From positions 62,001-126,000 of the forward strand of contig CANFXW010000006.1 in the NCBI GenBank assembly GCA_947451145.1: a stretch of DNA of 64,000 nucleotides. The letters run 5' to 3'. Within the stretch, counting starts at the first letter, position 1; the number at the start of each line of letters is the position of its first letter. Both the position numbers and the translations under genes were made by a program. This document shows positions 1 through 8,259 of the stretch, in pieces. Under the pieces are notes generated by a model. It had not been told where the DNA came from. It made no database searches and saw only the letters and a list, made by a program, of their open reading frames with translations. Source of the stretch: Sphingomonadaceae bacterium. Lineage in GTDB: Bacteria; Pseudomonadota; Alphaproteobacteria; Sphingomonadales; Sphingomonadaceae.

Positions 1-1062
1 GCGGTGTTCGATTCGGTCTCCGTCGCCACCACCTTCCGCGCCGAGCTGGAAAAGGCGGGCGTCATCTTCCGCTCGATCTCCGAAGCAATCCGCGAATATC
101 CTGATCTGGTGAAGAAGTGGCTGGGCAAGGTCGTGCCTTGCCACGACAACTTCTTCGCCGCGCTCAACTGCGCGGTCTTTTCCGATGGCACCTTCGTCTA
201 CATCCCAGAGGGCACGCGCTGCCCGATGGAGCTTTCCACCTATTTCCGCATCAATGCCGAGAATACCGGACAGTTCGAACGCACGCTGATCGTCGCCGAC
301 AAGGGCGCTTACGTCTCCTACCTCGAAGGCTGCACCGCGCCGATGCGCGATGAAAACCAGCTGCACGCCGCCGTGGTCGAACTGGTCGCGCTCGATGATG
401 CCGAGATCAAATATAGCACCGTGCAGAACTGGTATCCCGGCGATGCCGAGGGCAAGGGCGGCATCTACAACTTCGTCACCAAGCGCGCGCTTTGCCAGGG
501 CAAACGTAGCAAGGTGAGCTGGACGCAGGTCGAAACCGGCTCTGCGGTAACGTGGAAGTACCCGAGCTGCGTGCTGAATGGCGAGGATTCGGTGGGCGAG
601 TTCTACTCGGTCGCCGTCACCAACAATTACCAGCAGGCCGATACCGGCACCAAGATGATCCACAATGGCAAGGGCAGCCGCTCGACCATCGTTTCAAAGG
701 GCATCAGCGCCGGGCACAGCAACAACACCTATCGCGGCCTCGTCCGCGTCGCCCCGCAGGCCGAGGGCGTGCGCAACTTCACCCAGTGCGATTCGCTGCT
801 GCTCGGCTCGACCTGCGGCGCGCACACCGTACCCTATATCGAGGTTCGCAATCCCTCGGCCCAGATCGAGCACGAGGCGACCACCAGCAAGATCTCCGAC
901 GACCAGCTGTTCTACGCGATGCAGCGCGGACTGGCTCAGGAAGAGGCCGTGGCGCTGATCGTCAACGGCTTCGCCAAGGAAGTGCTGCAGCAACTGCCGA
1001 TGGAATTCGCAGTTGAGGCGCAGAAGCTGCTGGGGATCTCGCTTGAGGGGAGCGTGGGGTGA
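1..1062 (+). CDS. sufB: Fe-S cluster assembly scaffold SufB, 5' partial
   Basis: Core scaffold subunit of the SufBCD complex, on which [Fe-S] clusters are built in the cytosol. The reading frame is open from base 1, so the start lies outside the window; 353 residues are visible of a family that is usually 460-500 long. The sequence has typical SufB stretches such as [26 protein letters not shown] and the C-terminal region [12 protein letters not shown] followed by [10 protein letters not shown]. It is the first visible gene of a same-strand SUF operon with sufC, sufD, sufS, sufT and sufA. A short unrelated gene overlaps its stop codon and separates it from sufC. Confidence 0.97.
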   Translation, partial: AVFDSVSVATTFRAELEKAGVIFRSISEAIREYPDLVKKWLGKVVPCHDNFFAALNCAVFSDGTFVYIPEGTRCPMELSTYFRINAENTGQFERTLIVADKGAYVSYLEGCTAPMRDENQLHAAVVELVALDDAEIKYSTVQNWYPGDAEGKGGIYNFVTKRALCQGKRSKVSWTQVETGSAVTWKYPSCVLNGEDSVGEFYSVAVTNNYQQADTGTKMIHNGKGSRSTIVSKGISAGHSNNTYRGLVRVAPQAEGVRNFTQCDSLLLGSTCGAHTVPYIEVRNPSAQIEHEATTSKISDDQLFYAMQRGLAQEEAVALIVNGFAKEVLQQLPMEFAVEAQKLLGISLEGSVG

Positions 1063-1655
1063 TGACCTTAAGGCTGATTTTTCTTGCAACTGTCAGCGCT
1101 GCTATTGCGGAGCCGCTGATTGCACAGTCTCAATCTAACCCGTCAATTCTGGCTTCGGCACTCGATCGCTGCATGGCGACCTATGCTGTCCGCCTGACAA
1201 GGGCCGATGCTTCCGATGAAGCGATCTACGCAGCCGCGACCGCCGGGTGCAAGCCGATTGAGGATGAGCTGACCATTGTCGTTCGACGCGATTTACCAAA
1301 AGCTCAGGCTGAAGCTGCTCTGCAACAATGGGCCACGCAAGCCAAACCGAATTTTCTGACCCTGCTTGCACGAATTCGGGCTGATCGTGCAGCCGCTGCG
1401 GGTGCTCCTCCTCTACCTGGCAATTCCGAGGGATGCTCGGCAGCCCTGACGCAAAGGGAGCAGAGCATTCATGCTGCACAGGAAGAGTTTGGGCGCACGA
1501 AGGCGGGCCGGAAATATATCAAGCTCGCTGTCCGACAAAAGGTCGAAGCATCAAAGAGGCCATCGACCGAGCTAACAAAGCTGAATTCAGATATCGAAGC
1601 CGCGCAACGTCGTTATTCCACCGATACCAGCAATTATGCATGTGAACCAAATTAA
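1062..1655 (+). CDS. Hypothetical exported protein inside the suf operon
   Basis: I do not recognise this 197-residue protein. It begins with a probable signal peptide ([21 protein letters not shown]), which points to the periplasm, followed by an alanine- and charge-rich, probably helical body with three cysteines (near GCKP, EGCS and the C-terminal YACEPN). The ATG shares one base with the sufB stop, and a GTG three bases upstream is the alternative start. Its stop shares one base with the sufC start, so it is translationally coupled on both sides. Its base use is clearly more A+T-rich than sufB or sufC. This suggests later insertion into the operon. No role in Fe-S assembly can be read from the sequence. 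Confidence 0.75.
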   Translation: MTLRLIFLATVSAAIAEPLIAQSQSNPSILASALDRCMATYAVRLTRADASDEAIYAAATAGCKPIEDELTIVVRRDLPKAQAEAALQQWATQAKPNFLTLLARIRADRAAAAGAPPLPGNSEGCSAALTQREQSIHAAQEEFGRTKAGRKYIKLAVRQKVEASKRPSTELTKLNSDIEAAQRRYSTDTSNYACEPN

Positions 1656-2500
1656 TGCTCCAAATCCAAAACCTCTCCGCCACGGTCGCTGACAAGCCGA
1701 TCCTCAAGGGCCTTTCGCTGACCATCAACGCGGGCGAGATCCATGCGATCATGGGGCCGAACGGTGCGGGCAAGTCGACGCTGGGCTATACGCTCGGCGG
1801 GCGGCCCGGGTATGAGGTGACGGGGGGGACGGTTACGTTCAACCCCAATCCCCGTCATCCCCGCGAAAGCGGGGACCCATCTCCGGCGCTGGGTCAAACG
1901 CAAGGTCACGAGATGGGTTCCCGCCTGCGCGGGAATGACGAGGGTAGTTTGAATTTGCTGGAGTTGGCCCCGCATGAACGCGCTGCTGCTGGCCTGTTCC
2001 TCGGCTTCCAGTACCCGGTCGAGATCCCCGGCGTCTCTTTCGTCCAGTTCCTGCGCGAAAGCCTGAACGCACAGCGCAAGGTTCGCGGTGAAGCGCCGCT
2101 TTCGGGCGGCGAATTCCTCAAGCTCGCCAAGGAACAGGCCGCGCTGCTGCGGCTCGATATGGACATGCTGAAGCGCCCGGTGAACGTCGGCTTTTCCGGC
2201 GGCGAGAAAAAGCGCGCCGAGATGGTGCAGATGGGCATCCTCGATCCCAAGCTGGCGGTGCTTGACGAGACCGACTCCGGCCTCGACATCGACGCCCTGC
2301 GCATTTGCGGCGAAGGCATCAACGCGATCATGCGCAAACCCGACAAGGCCGTGCTGCTGATCACGCATTACCAGCGACTGCTCGACTATGTGAAGCCGGA
2401 CTTCGTCCACGTGCTGGCAGGTGGCCGGATCATCAAGACCGGCGGGCCGGAACTGGCCTTGCAGCTTGAAGAAGAAGGCTACGAGGCAGTCGCAGCATGA
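1655..2500 (+). CDS. sufC: Fe-S assembly ATPase SufC with in-frame repeat-derived insert
   Basis: ABC-type ATPase of the SufBCD scaffold. Walker A is GPNGAGKST (residues 34-42), the Q-loop FQYP has Gln119, the signature is FSGGEKKR (180-187), Walker B LAVLDETD (200-207) carries Glu205, and the switch His is in ITHYQR (His238). At 281 residues it is about 30 longer than the usual 245-250. The excess lies at about residues 64-98, between the strand after Walker A and the helix before the Q-loop, and is encoded by a dispersed palindromic repeat read in frame. All catalytic motifs remain, so the protein is probably active. The start is the ATG overlapping the previous stop (TAATG). Confidence 0.96.
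   Translation: MLQIQNLSATVADKPILKGLSLTINAGEIHAIMGPNGAGKSTLGYTLGGRPGYEVTGGTVTFNPNPRHPRESGDPSPALGQTQGHEMGSRLRGNDEGSLNLLELAPHERAAAGLFLGFQYPVEIPGVSFVQFLRESLNAQRKVRGEAPLSGGEFLKLAKEQAALLRLDMDMLKRPVNVGFSGGEKKRAEMVQMGILDPKLAVLDETDSGLDIDALRICGEGINAIMRKPDKAVLLITHYQRLLDYVKPDFVHVLAGGRIIKTGGPELALQLEEEGYEAVAA
1853..1940. repeat. Palindromic REP-like element inserted in sufC
   Basis: An imperfect inverted repeat of about 88 bases. The left end CGTCATCCCCGCG...GGGGACCCATCTC is answered by GAGATGGGTTCCCGC...GCGGGAATGACG at the right end. The same element, with matching arm sequence, is intergenic at 9567-9668. Here it sits inside sufC and is translated in frame, giving the residues RHPRESGDPSP and GSRLRGNDEG. 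Confidence 0.9.
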
Positions 2501-2523
2501 GCGCCGCAGGCTCTCTCATTTTC

Positions 2524-2587
2524 CTCCGCGTCTCCGCGCCTCCGCGTGAGGCTTTGGGGTTGCACGCGGAGGCGCGGAGACGCGGAG
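2524..2587. repeat. Inverted repeat with 25-bp perfect arms between sufC and sufD
   Basis: The left arm (2524-2548) and right arm (2563-2587) are exact reverse complements built from CTCCGCG units, with a 14-base loop. It fills most of the 100-base sufC-sufD gap, although all later suf junctions overlap. An ATG overlapping the sufC stop opens a 35-codon frame through the element that ends just inside sufD, so the repeat may have displaced an original ATGA-coupled sufD start. A similar CGCCTTCGCG-type inverted repeat is at 24316-24463. Confidence 0.85.
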
Positions 2588-2600
2588 AAGGGTTGCGTGC

Positions 2601-3338
2601 ATGACTGTCGCTGTCCTTCCCACCCGCAACGATGAAGACTTTCGCTACGCGGATTTGGAGGCGCTGGCGGGCGTCTGGCCGGTCGCGCGCGAGGAAATTC
2701 GCGTCGCCGCCGGGGAAAGCCAGTCGCTCAGCATTGTGCAGGACGCGGAAGCCGGAGCAGTCGCGCGGCATCTGGCGATCACGCTTGAGGCGGGCGCGAG
2801 TTACGATCTGCGCATTCTCAACTGCGGCGGTGCCTTTGGCCGGATCGCGGTTGATGCGCGGCTGGGCGAGGGTGCGGACTTCAACCTGGGCGCGGCGCAG
2901 CTGGGCAGCGGCGAGCAGACGCTCGAGATCGTCACCGAAGTCAGCCATCAGGCGCCCGATGCCACCAGCCGGCAGATCGTTCGCTCGGTCCTCGCGGGCA
3001 ATGCCACCGGCACCTATCTCGGCCGGGTCGCCGTAGCGCGGGGCGCGAACGGCACGGATTCCGAGCAATCGGTCCGCGCCATGCTGCTATCCCGCACGGC
3101 GACGGCCAATGCCAAGCCCGAGCTCGAAATCTTCGCCGACGATGTCAAATGCGCCCACGGCTGCGCGGTGGGCGAGCTGGATGCGGCCGCGCTGTTCTAC
3201 ATGGCCTCACGCGGGTTGCCGCCTGCCGAAGCGAAGAAGCTGATGCTGCAGGCCTTCGTCGCGGAAGCCTTTGTCGGCGCTGCGGATGAGGAGCAGCTGC
3301 TGGCGCAAGCACTCGAAAAGCTGGGAGAGCTGGTGTGA
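2601..3338 (+). CDS. sufD: Fe-S cluster assembly protein SufD (short form)
   Basis: SufB-like subunit of the SufBCD scaffold. At 245 residues it is far shorter than the enterobacterial form (about 420), lacking most of the N-terminal helical domain; I recall short SufD proteins from sphingomonads. The diagnostic C-terminal region is present: DVKCAHGCAVGELD, which holds the conserved His, then LFYMASRGLPPAEAK, equivalent to the LFYLRSRGI region of SufB/SufD. Its stop overlaps the sufS GTG start by four bases. The ATG at 2601 follows the inverted repeat; whether translation comes from an independent ribosome site or by reinitiation cannot be seen. Confidence 0.9.
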   Translation: MTVAVLPTRNDEDFRYADLEALAGVWPVAREEIRVAAGESQSLSIVQDAEAGAVARHLAITLEAGASYDLRILNCGGAFGRIAVDARLGEGADFNLGAAQLGSGEQTLEIVTEVSHQAPDATSRQIVRSVLAGNATGTYLGRVAVARGANGTDSEQSVRAMLLSRTATANAKPELEIFADDVKCAHGCAVGELDAAALFYMASRGLPPAEAKKLMLQAFVAEAFVGAADEEQLLAQALEKLGELV

Positions 3339-4513
3339 AAGCCGATTTCCCGGGCCTGACAAACGGCTGGCACTACCTCGACACCGCCGCCACCGCGCAA
3401 AAGCCGCAAGCGGTGATCGATGCCGCCACCAACGCCATGGGCCGCGACTATGCGACCGTGCACCGCGGCGTCTATGCCCGCTCGGCCGAGATGACGCTCG
3501 CCTATGAAGCGGCGCGAGCCAAGGTGGCGCGGTTTATCGGGGCGCAGGAGAGCGAGATCGTTTTCACCCGCGGCGCGACCGAAGCGATCAATCTGGTTGC
3601 CCATTCATGGGGCGGTGCCCACCTGAAGGCCGGGGATCGCATCCTTCTTTCCACGCTGGAGCATCATTCCAACATCGTGCCGTGGCAGCTGCTGCGTGAC
3701 CGGATCGGCATTGAAATAGACGTCTGCCCGCTGACCGCCGACGGCCGGATCGATCTTGATGCCGCCGAGCGTATGCTGACTCCTGCGCATAAGCTGGTGG
3801 CCTTCGCCCATGTCTCGAACGTGCTCGGTTCTGTGCTCGATGTAGCGCAGGCAGTGTCGCTGGCGCACAGTGTCGGCGCAAAGCTGCTGCTCGATGGCTG
3901 CCAGGCCGTACCGCGTTTGCCGGTTGATGTGGCGGCAATGGGCTGTGATTTCTACGTTTTTTCTGCCCACAAGCTCTACGGCCCGACGGGTATCGGCGCG
4001 CTCTGGGCCAAGGCCGAGATTCTTGATGTCATGCCGCCGTGGCAGGGTGGCGGGGCGATGATCGATCGCGTTGCTTTCGAGAAGACCACCTATGCCGCAC
4101 CGCCACAGCGGTTCGAGGCAGGCACTCCGGCGATTGTCGAGGCGATCGCGCTGGGTGCGGCGGTGGATTACGTTTCGGCCATCGGACTGTCAAAGATCCA
4201 CGCCCACGAAACCGCGCTGGTTGCCACTTTGCGCGACGAATTGAGAGCTACGAACTCGGTGACCTTGTTCGGGCCGGAAGAATCGGCCGGAATTGTCTCA
4301 TTCGCGCTCGAAGGGGTGCATCCGCATGACCTCGGCACCATATTGGATGAGGAAGGCGTAGCCATTCGGGCGGGGCACCACTGCGCCCAGCCTCTGATGG
4401 ACCAGCTGGGTGTGCCCGCCACCGCGCGGGCGAGCTTTGGATTGTATAGCGATGAAAGCGATATCGCCGCGCTGCTGCGCGGGATCGAGCGGACCAAGAG
4501 GATTTTCTCATGA
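3335..4513 (+). CDS. sufS: Cysteine desulfurase SufS
   Basis: PLP-dependent group II cysteine desulfurase, which takes sulfur from L-cysteine for cluster assembly. Its length is 392 residues, usual for the family (about 405). The PLP-binding lysine is Lys213 in FSAHKLYGP. The catalytic cysteine is Cys350 in RAGHHCAQPL, with the short RAGHHC loop typical of SufS rather than IscS. The start is a GTG overlapping the sufD stop (GTGA), and the stop overlaps sufT. No separate SufE or SufU gene lies in the visible operon, so its sulfur acceptor partner is either encoded elsewhere or replaced. Confidence 0.97.
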   Translation: MKADFPGLTNGWHYLDTAATAQKPQAVIDAATNAMGRDYATVHRGVYARSAEMTLAYEAARAKVARFIGAQESEIVFTRGATEAINLVAHSWGGAHLKAGDRILLSTLEHHSNIVPWQLLRDRIGIEIDVCPLTADGRIDLDAAERMLTPAHKLVAFAHVSNVLGSVLDVAQAVSLAHSVGAKLLLDGCQAVPRLPVDVAAMGCDFYVFSAHKLYGPTGIGALWAKAEILDVMPPWQGGGAMIDRVAFEKTTYAAPPQRFEAGTPAIVEAIALGAAVDYVSAIGLSKIHAHETALVATLRDELRATNSVTLFGPEESAGIVSFALEGVHPHDLGTILDEEGVAIRAGHHCAQPLMDQLGVPATARASFGLYSDESDIAALLRGIERTKRIFS

Positions 4514-4986
4514 CAGGCGATCAGCCCAAATTCACGGTTGAAGAGGTGGAAAGCGTTGAGGCTCCGCCGCGCGCACGGGTTGAGGACTCGGAGGCGCTTG
4601 CTGACAAGCTCGAGCGCAAGCGCGATTACCTTGAAGGCTTCCTCGCGGCCAAACCGGAAGGCGTCGCTGCGGGCGAGCCCGGCGGGGACATCTACGAAGG
4701 TGTGATCGCGGCGCTGAAGGACATTTTCGATCCGGAGATCCCGGTCAACATCTACGATCTCGGGCTGATCTATGGCGTTGATGTTGATGATAACGCCGGT
4801 GTTACGGTCACCATGACGCTGACGACGCCGCATTGCCCGGTTGCCGAATCGATGCCCGCCGAAGTCGAACTGCGTGTTTCGGCGGTGCCGGGCGTGCGTG
4901 ATGCCGAGGTCAATCTCGTCTGGGACCCGCCATGGGATCCTGCCAAGATGAGCGACGAGGCAAAGCTGGAGCTGGGAATGCTATGA
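4510..4986 (+). CDS. sufT: SufT/MIP18 (DUF59) Fe-S assembly protein
   Basis: A 158-residue protein with a MIP18/DUF59 domain at about residues 61-150 (IYEGVIAALKDIFDPEIPVN, then IYDLGLIYGV, and TTPHCPVAE with the conserved Cys109). The first 55 residues are acidic and charged and not part of the domain. In other bacteria SufT is an auxiliary maturation factor for Fe-S proteins under high demand. It overlaps both sufS and sufA by four bases (ATGA), which places it firmly in the SUF operon. Confidence 0.92.
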   Translation: MTGDQPKFTVEEVESVEAPPRARVEDSEALADKLERKRDYLEGFLAAKPEGVAAGEPGGDIYEGVIAALKDIFDPEIPVNIYDLGLIYGVDVDDNAGVTVTMTLTTPHCPVAESMPAEVELRVSAVPGVRDAEVNLVWDPPWDPAKMSDEAKLELGML

Positions 4987-5342
4987 CCGCCACAACCACC
5001 CGCCGCCCGCTGCCCGCCGCGGTGATCCTCACGCCTAATGCCGAAGCGCGGATTGCCAAGCTGATGGCCGATGCGCCCGAGGGCACGATCGGGGTCAAGC
5101 TCTCCACCCCGCGCCGGGGCTGTTCGGGCCTTGCCTATTCGGTCGACTACGTCAGCGAGGCCGCGCCCTTTGACGAGCGTATCGAGACGCCGGGCGGCCT
5201 GTTCTTCATCGACGGCGCATCGGTGCTCTATCTCGTCGGCAGCACGATGGACTGGGTCGAGGACGATTTCACCGCCGGGTTCACGTTCGAGAACCCCAAC
5301 GCCAAAGGCTCTTGCGGCTGCGGCGAGAGCTTTACGGTTTAA
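4983..5342 (+). CDS. sufA: A-type Fe-S carrier SufA/IscA family
   Basis: HesB/IscA-family carrier protein of 119 residues, expected to receive clusters from SufBCD and pass them to apo-proteins. The three cluster ligands are visible: Cys47 in RRGCSGLAY, and Cys111 and Cys113 in GSCGCGESF. I chose the ATG at 4983 because it overlaps the sufT stop (ATGA), like the other junctions; an upstream in-frame ATG at 4932 would lie deep inside sufT. It is the last gene of the operon, and its stop overlaps that of the convergent gene on the minus strand. It could also be called erpA-like. Confidence 0.92.
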   Translation: MTATTTRRPLPAAVILTPNAEARIAKLMADAPEGTIGVKLSTPRRGCSGLAYSVDYVSEAAPFDERIETPGGLFFIDGASVLYLVGSTMDWVEDDFTAGFTFENPNAKGSCGCGESFTV

Positions 5343-6292
5343 ACCCCAGCCCGAACCGGCTCGTCCTGCAGGAACACGACGAGTGCGTGTTCCAGTTCAT
5401 CCATTTTGCCATCGCCGTTGAACTTGGCCTGGAGCCATGCATTTTCAACCTGCGTCACCGCTTCAGCCTCGGCGGCTTGTTCGGTGATTGAGGGCGTGGC
5501 TCCCTTGCGGCCGAAGCCCAGAACCTTGGCAAATCCGCCGCCAATCGCGCTGGTGGCAACGCGGCCCATGAAGCGGCCGACGCTGGGCGTGGCATCGTTC
5601 ATGAAGGCCTCGAGTTGCTGGGCCCGGCCCGCATCGACGGCATAGCGGCTCGACCAGCCTTGCAGATAATTGCCCACGCCCTGCACGAACAGCAACGGCC
5701 ATTCCTTGGCATTGCTGGCACCCAGCGTAGCATCCTTGATGCGGAACAGCATTTCCGCCTCGCCCTGGCTCACGGCACCCGGGCGGTCGCCGCCGCTCGA
5801 GAAGATGAAGCGGCGCAGCAGGCGGCATTCGGCTTCGGTTACTGATCCGGCGGCGAGATTGCCACCGTCGCGGGTAGGGCCGGTGCCGGTCAGCACGGCC
5901 TGCTCGATCTGGTGGAGCGCGTAGTTCTTCAGGCTTTCCGGCACAGCTGCCGCACGCTCGAACAGGCGGGCGAGCAGTTCGAGTTCGGCCATCGATTCGA
6001 CCTTACCGTCGGCATCGATCTGGCCAACCAGCCAGTCGGCCTGATTTTGCGAGAGATAGCCGCGCGGACTGCCGCCAGCGATCAGATGCTCGGTCAGAGC
6101 CTCGACAAAAGCATCGGTCCATTCGGGGCTCGGCGCGGTCAGGTGGTTGTTGACGACGAACAGCGCTTCGGCCTCGTCCGGCGCGATGGCTCCGTCACCC
6201 CAGCCTTCGCGGCGCAGGTTCAGCAGTTCTTGCGGAGAAATGCCGCCATCATTGATGGCCTGCTCGGCCAGCTCACGGAAATGCAAGGACAT
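5339..6292 (-). CDS. EF-hand-like domain protein, function unknown
   Basis: A 317-residue acidic protein without a signal peptide or clear membrane span. Several short segments resemble EF-hand calcium loops: WGDGAIAPDEAE near residue 31, QIDADGKVESMAELE near 91 and FNGDGKMDELE close to the C-terminus. These suggest calcium binding or an evolutionary relict of it. I chose the ATG at 6292 (MSLHFRELAEQ) because GGGGGT precedes it at a plausible distance; a longer frame starts at 6367. It is convergent with sufA. The precise role is unknown. Confidence 0.8.
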   Translation of the reverse strand: MSLHFRELAEQAINDGGISPQELLNLRREGWGDGAIAPDEAEALFVVNNHLTAPSPEWTDAFVEALTEHLIAGGSPRGYLSQNQADWLVGQIDADGKVESMAELELLARLFERAAAVPESLKNYALHQIEQAVLTGTGPTRDGGNLAAGSVTEAECRLLRRFIFSSGGDRPGAVSQGEAEMLFRIKDATLGASNAKEWPLLFVQGVGNYLQGWSSRYAVDAGRAQQLEAFMNDATPSVGRFMGRVATSAIGGGFAKVLGFGRKGATPSITEQAAEAEAVTQVENAWLQAKFNGDGKMDELEHALVVFLQDEPVRAGV

Positions 6293-6339
6293 GGAATACA
6301 ACCCCCGTTGATATGGCGGGGCTTGTAGCGCCAAACCGC

Positions 6340-6777
6340 CTAACGTTTCCTTAGCGATGCGACACACAGTGCGCGGTCAACATCGCGGCCATCGCTGGCG
6401 CGGCGGGCTTCGGTGTGGCTGGCCTGTGGTTCGCGGCCAGCGGCTGAGGGATAGAGATAGATATCGAGCACGCAGGCGGTGCCCGAAAACTGCAATTTGC
6501 GCGCCTCGCCCTCATAGACGTCGAGCCACGGCTTGCCGAACTGGCGAATGAGGTCGCCCGTGGTCGCGCCGATAACGCCCTCGAGGCCCGGCAGCATATG
6601 GGCCGAAACCGGCGGCGGACGGCGCACCGGCGGCTGGACCAGCGGCGCCGTTGTCGCGGGCTTGCGCACGGGTGGCGGCGGGGCCGAGACGACGCGTTTT
6701 GGCGGCGGCGCAGAGCCTTCACCGCAGGCTGAAAGCAGGGCGACAAGGCTGGCTGCGAGGATGATCCGGAACTGCAT
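6340..6777 (-). CDS. Small proline-rich lipoprotein
   Basis: A 145-residue protein with a lipoprotein signal peptide ending in the lipobox LLSAC (Cys18), so it should be lipid-anchored to a membrane. A proline-rich linker (APPPPVRKP, QPPVRRPPP) spans about residues 23-58. It is followed by a compact domain, GVIGATTGDLIRQFGKPW, whose pattern resembles the SmpA/OmlA-type fold, although I cannot confirm that. A FSGTACVLDIYLYP strand and a C-terminal cysteine (ALCVASL) could form a disulfide. It lies upstream of the EF-hand-like gene and may be co-transcribed with it. Confidence 0.8.
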   Translation of the reverse strand: MQFRIILAASLVALLSACGEGSAPPPKRVVSAPPPPVRKPATTAPLVQPPVRRPPPVSAHMLPGLEGVIGATTGDLIRQFGKPWLDVYEGEARKLQFSGTACVLDIYLYPSAAGREPQASHTEARRASDGRDVDRALCVASLRKR

Positions 6778-6893
6778 TGGCCAAATGAATCAACCGGCAA
6801 GGCCGTGCTGTCAACGTTGCCTGTCTTGCAGAGCGGGCGGGCCGCCGCTAGTCGCCCTGCTTTACCTCTCAAGATGCAAGGGTGCCCAAAGCC

Positions 6894-7883
6894 ATGTCCG
6901 CTCCAACAACCGATGTGATCGCCATCGGCAATGCCATCGTCGACGTTATGGCACCCTGCGACGATGCCTTGATCGACAGCCTTGGCATGACGCGCGGCGG
7001 CATGACCTTGATCGACACAACCCAAGCCCACGCGCTCTACGAAGCCATGGGGCCTGCGCGCGAAATCTCGGGCGGTTCGGCAGCGAACACGCTGGCGGGG
7101 CTCGCGGCGCTTGGTGCCAGCTGTGCTTTCATCGGTCAGGTCGCCGATGACCAGCTGGGCGAGGTTTTCGCCCACGATATCCGCGCTGGCGGCATCTCCT
7201 TTGCTACGCCTGCCCGCGCCGGTGACCCGCCAACGGCGCGCTGCCTGATCTTTGTCACGCCCGACGGCCAGCGCACGATGAACACCTACCTTGGTGCCTC
7301 GCAGTTCCTGCCGCCCGTCGCGCTCGATGAAGCGGCGATTGCGGCGGCTAGCGTGCTCTATCTCGAAGGCTATCTCTGGGACCCCGAGGAACCGCGCGCC
7401 GCCATGCGCCGGGCGATTGCCGCCTCGCGTAATGCCGGACGTCAGGTTGCCTTCACCCTGTCCGATGCTTTCGTCATTGCCCGCCACGGCGACGATTTCC
7501 GCGCGCTGATCGATGCGGGCGAAATCGATATCCTGTTTGCCAACCATGTCGAACTGGCGGCGCTGACCGGCTGCGACGATTTCCATCAGGGCATCGCCGC
7601 GCTGAAGGACAAGGTGCCCTGTCTGATCGTCACCCGCGGCGAGCATGGCGCGGTTGCCGTGCGCGGCGGCGAGACGGCCGAGGTTTCCGCCGAGCCGATC
7701 GCCAAGGTAGTCGACACCACCGGCGCGGGCGATCTCTTCGCGGCGGGCTTCCTGTTCGGCCATGTTCGCGGCCGCGGGCTCGCCGATTGCCTGCGGATGG
7801 GGGCTGTTTGCGCTGCCGAAGTGATCTCGCACTATGGTGCGCGTCCCGAGGCGGACCTGAAGGCGCTGGTCGCCGCTATCTGA
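6894..7883 (+). CDS. Adenosine kinase (PfkB family)
   Basis: PfkB/ribokinase-family sugar kinase of 329 residues, best matching bacterial adenosine kinase, which phosphorylates adenosine to AMP for purine salvage. Family features are the N-terminal VIAIGNAIVDV, the GGSAANTLAGLAALG glycine-rich segment (residues 60-74) and the C-terminal signature DTTGAGDLFAAGF with catalytic Asp280. I chose the ATG at 6894 because AAGG lies about 12 bases upstream; the GTG at 6882 has no room for a ribosome site. It is divergent from the lipoprotein gene. Another PfkB substrate cannot be excluded. Confidence 0.9.
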   Translation: MSAPTTDVIAIGNAIVDVMAPCDDALIDSLGMTRGGMTLIDTTQAHALYEAMGPAREISGGSAANTLAGLAALGASCAFIGQVADDQLGEVFAHDIRAGGISFATPARAGDPPTARCLIFVTPDGQRTMNTYLGASQFLPPVALDEAAIAAASVLYLEGYLWDPEEPRAAMRRAIAASRNAGRQVAFTLSDAFVIARHGDDFRALIDAGEIDILFANHVELAALTGCDDFHQGIAALKDKVPCLIVTRGEHGAVAVRGGETAEVSAEPIAKVVDTTGAGDLFAAGFLFGHVRGRGLADCLRMGAVCAAEVISHYGARPEADLKALVAAI

Positions 7884-8259
7884 GCCAGGGCCAGTTGAGG
7901 TTGACACTGTTGACACCTTGTCAACCTCGCGTCCAGGCTTGAAACCCGCAGAAATCTGCCGCAAACCGGCGGTTGCAGCGCAGAACCCCGGAGGGGAAAA
8001 CAAAAACCTCCCGCAAAGGAGGTCTTGCCGTTTGGCATCCGGCCCGGGGCAGCATTGGCAATGGAAAGGTGGGTTGGGCTGGCATCTGCCAGCCTAGATC
8101 ACAAGTGGGGGCTTGTAGGAAAGATTTTGGTTCTCGCAGAGGCCTTCTGCGCGAATCCCTTTTCCTGCTTATTCCCATCGCACCAGCGACGCTTGGCAAC
8201 ATCCGATTGCCGCCTCTCCCGCTTGGTGGCATCACGCGCACCGTTGGGAGAGATAAGCA
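7884..8259. other. Intergenic region with three inverted repeats, upstream of P450
   Basis: No convincing gene is seen here. At 7897-7928 two 10-base arms, GAGGTTGACA and TGTCAACCTC, flank a further TTGACA, so the site has two direct TTGACA units and one inverted. At 8006-8023 ACCTCC and GGAGGT can pair. At 8077-8094 GGCTGGC and GCCAGCC can pair around ATCT. These could be terminator or operator sites between the kinase and the P450. A ribosome site GGGAGAG lies just before the P450 start. Confidence 0.5.

Noticed and set aside
6351..8003. A 550-codon minus-strand frame across adenosine kinase and the lipoprotein
   Set aside because: It covers two real genes in other frames and shows no family pattern.
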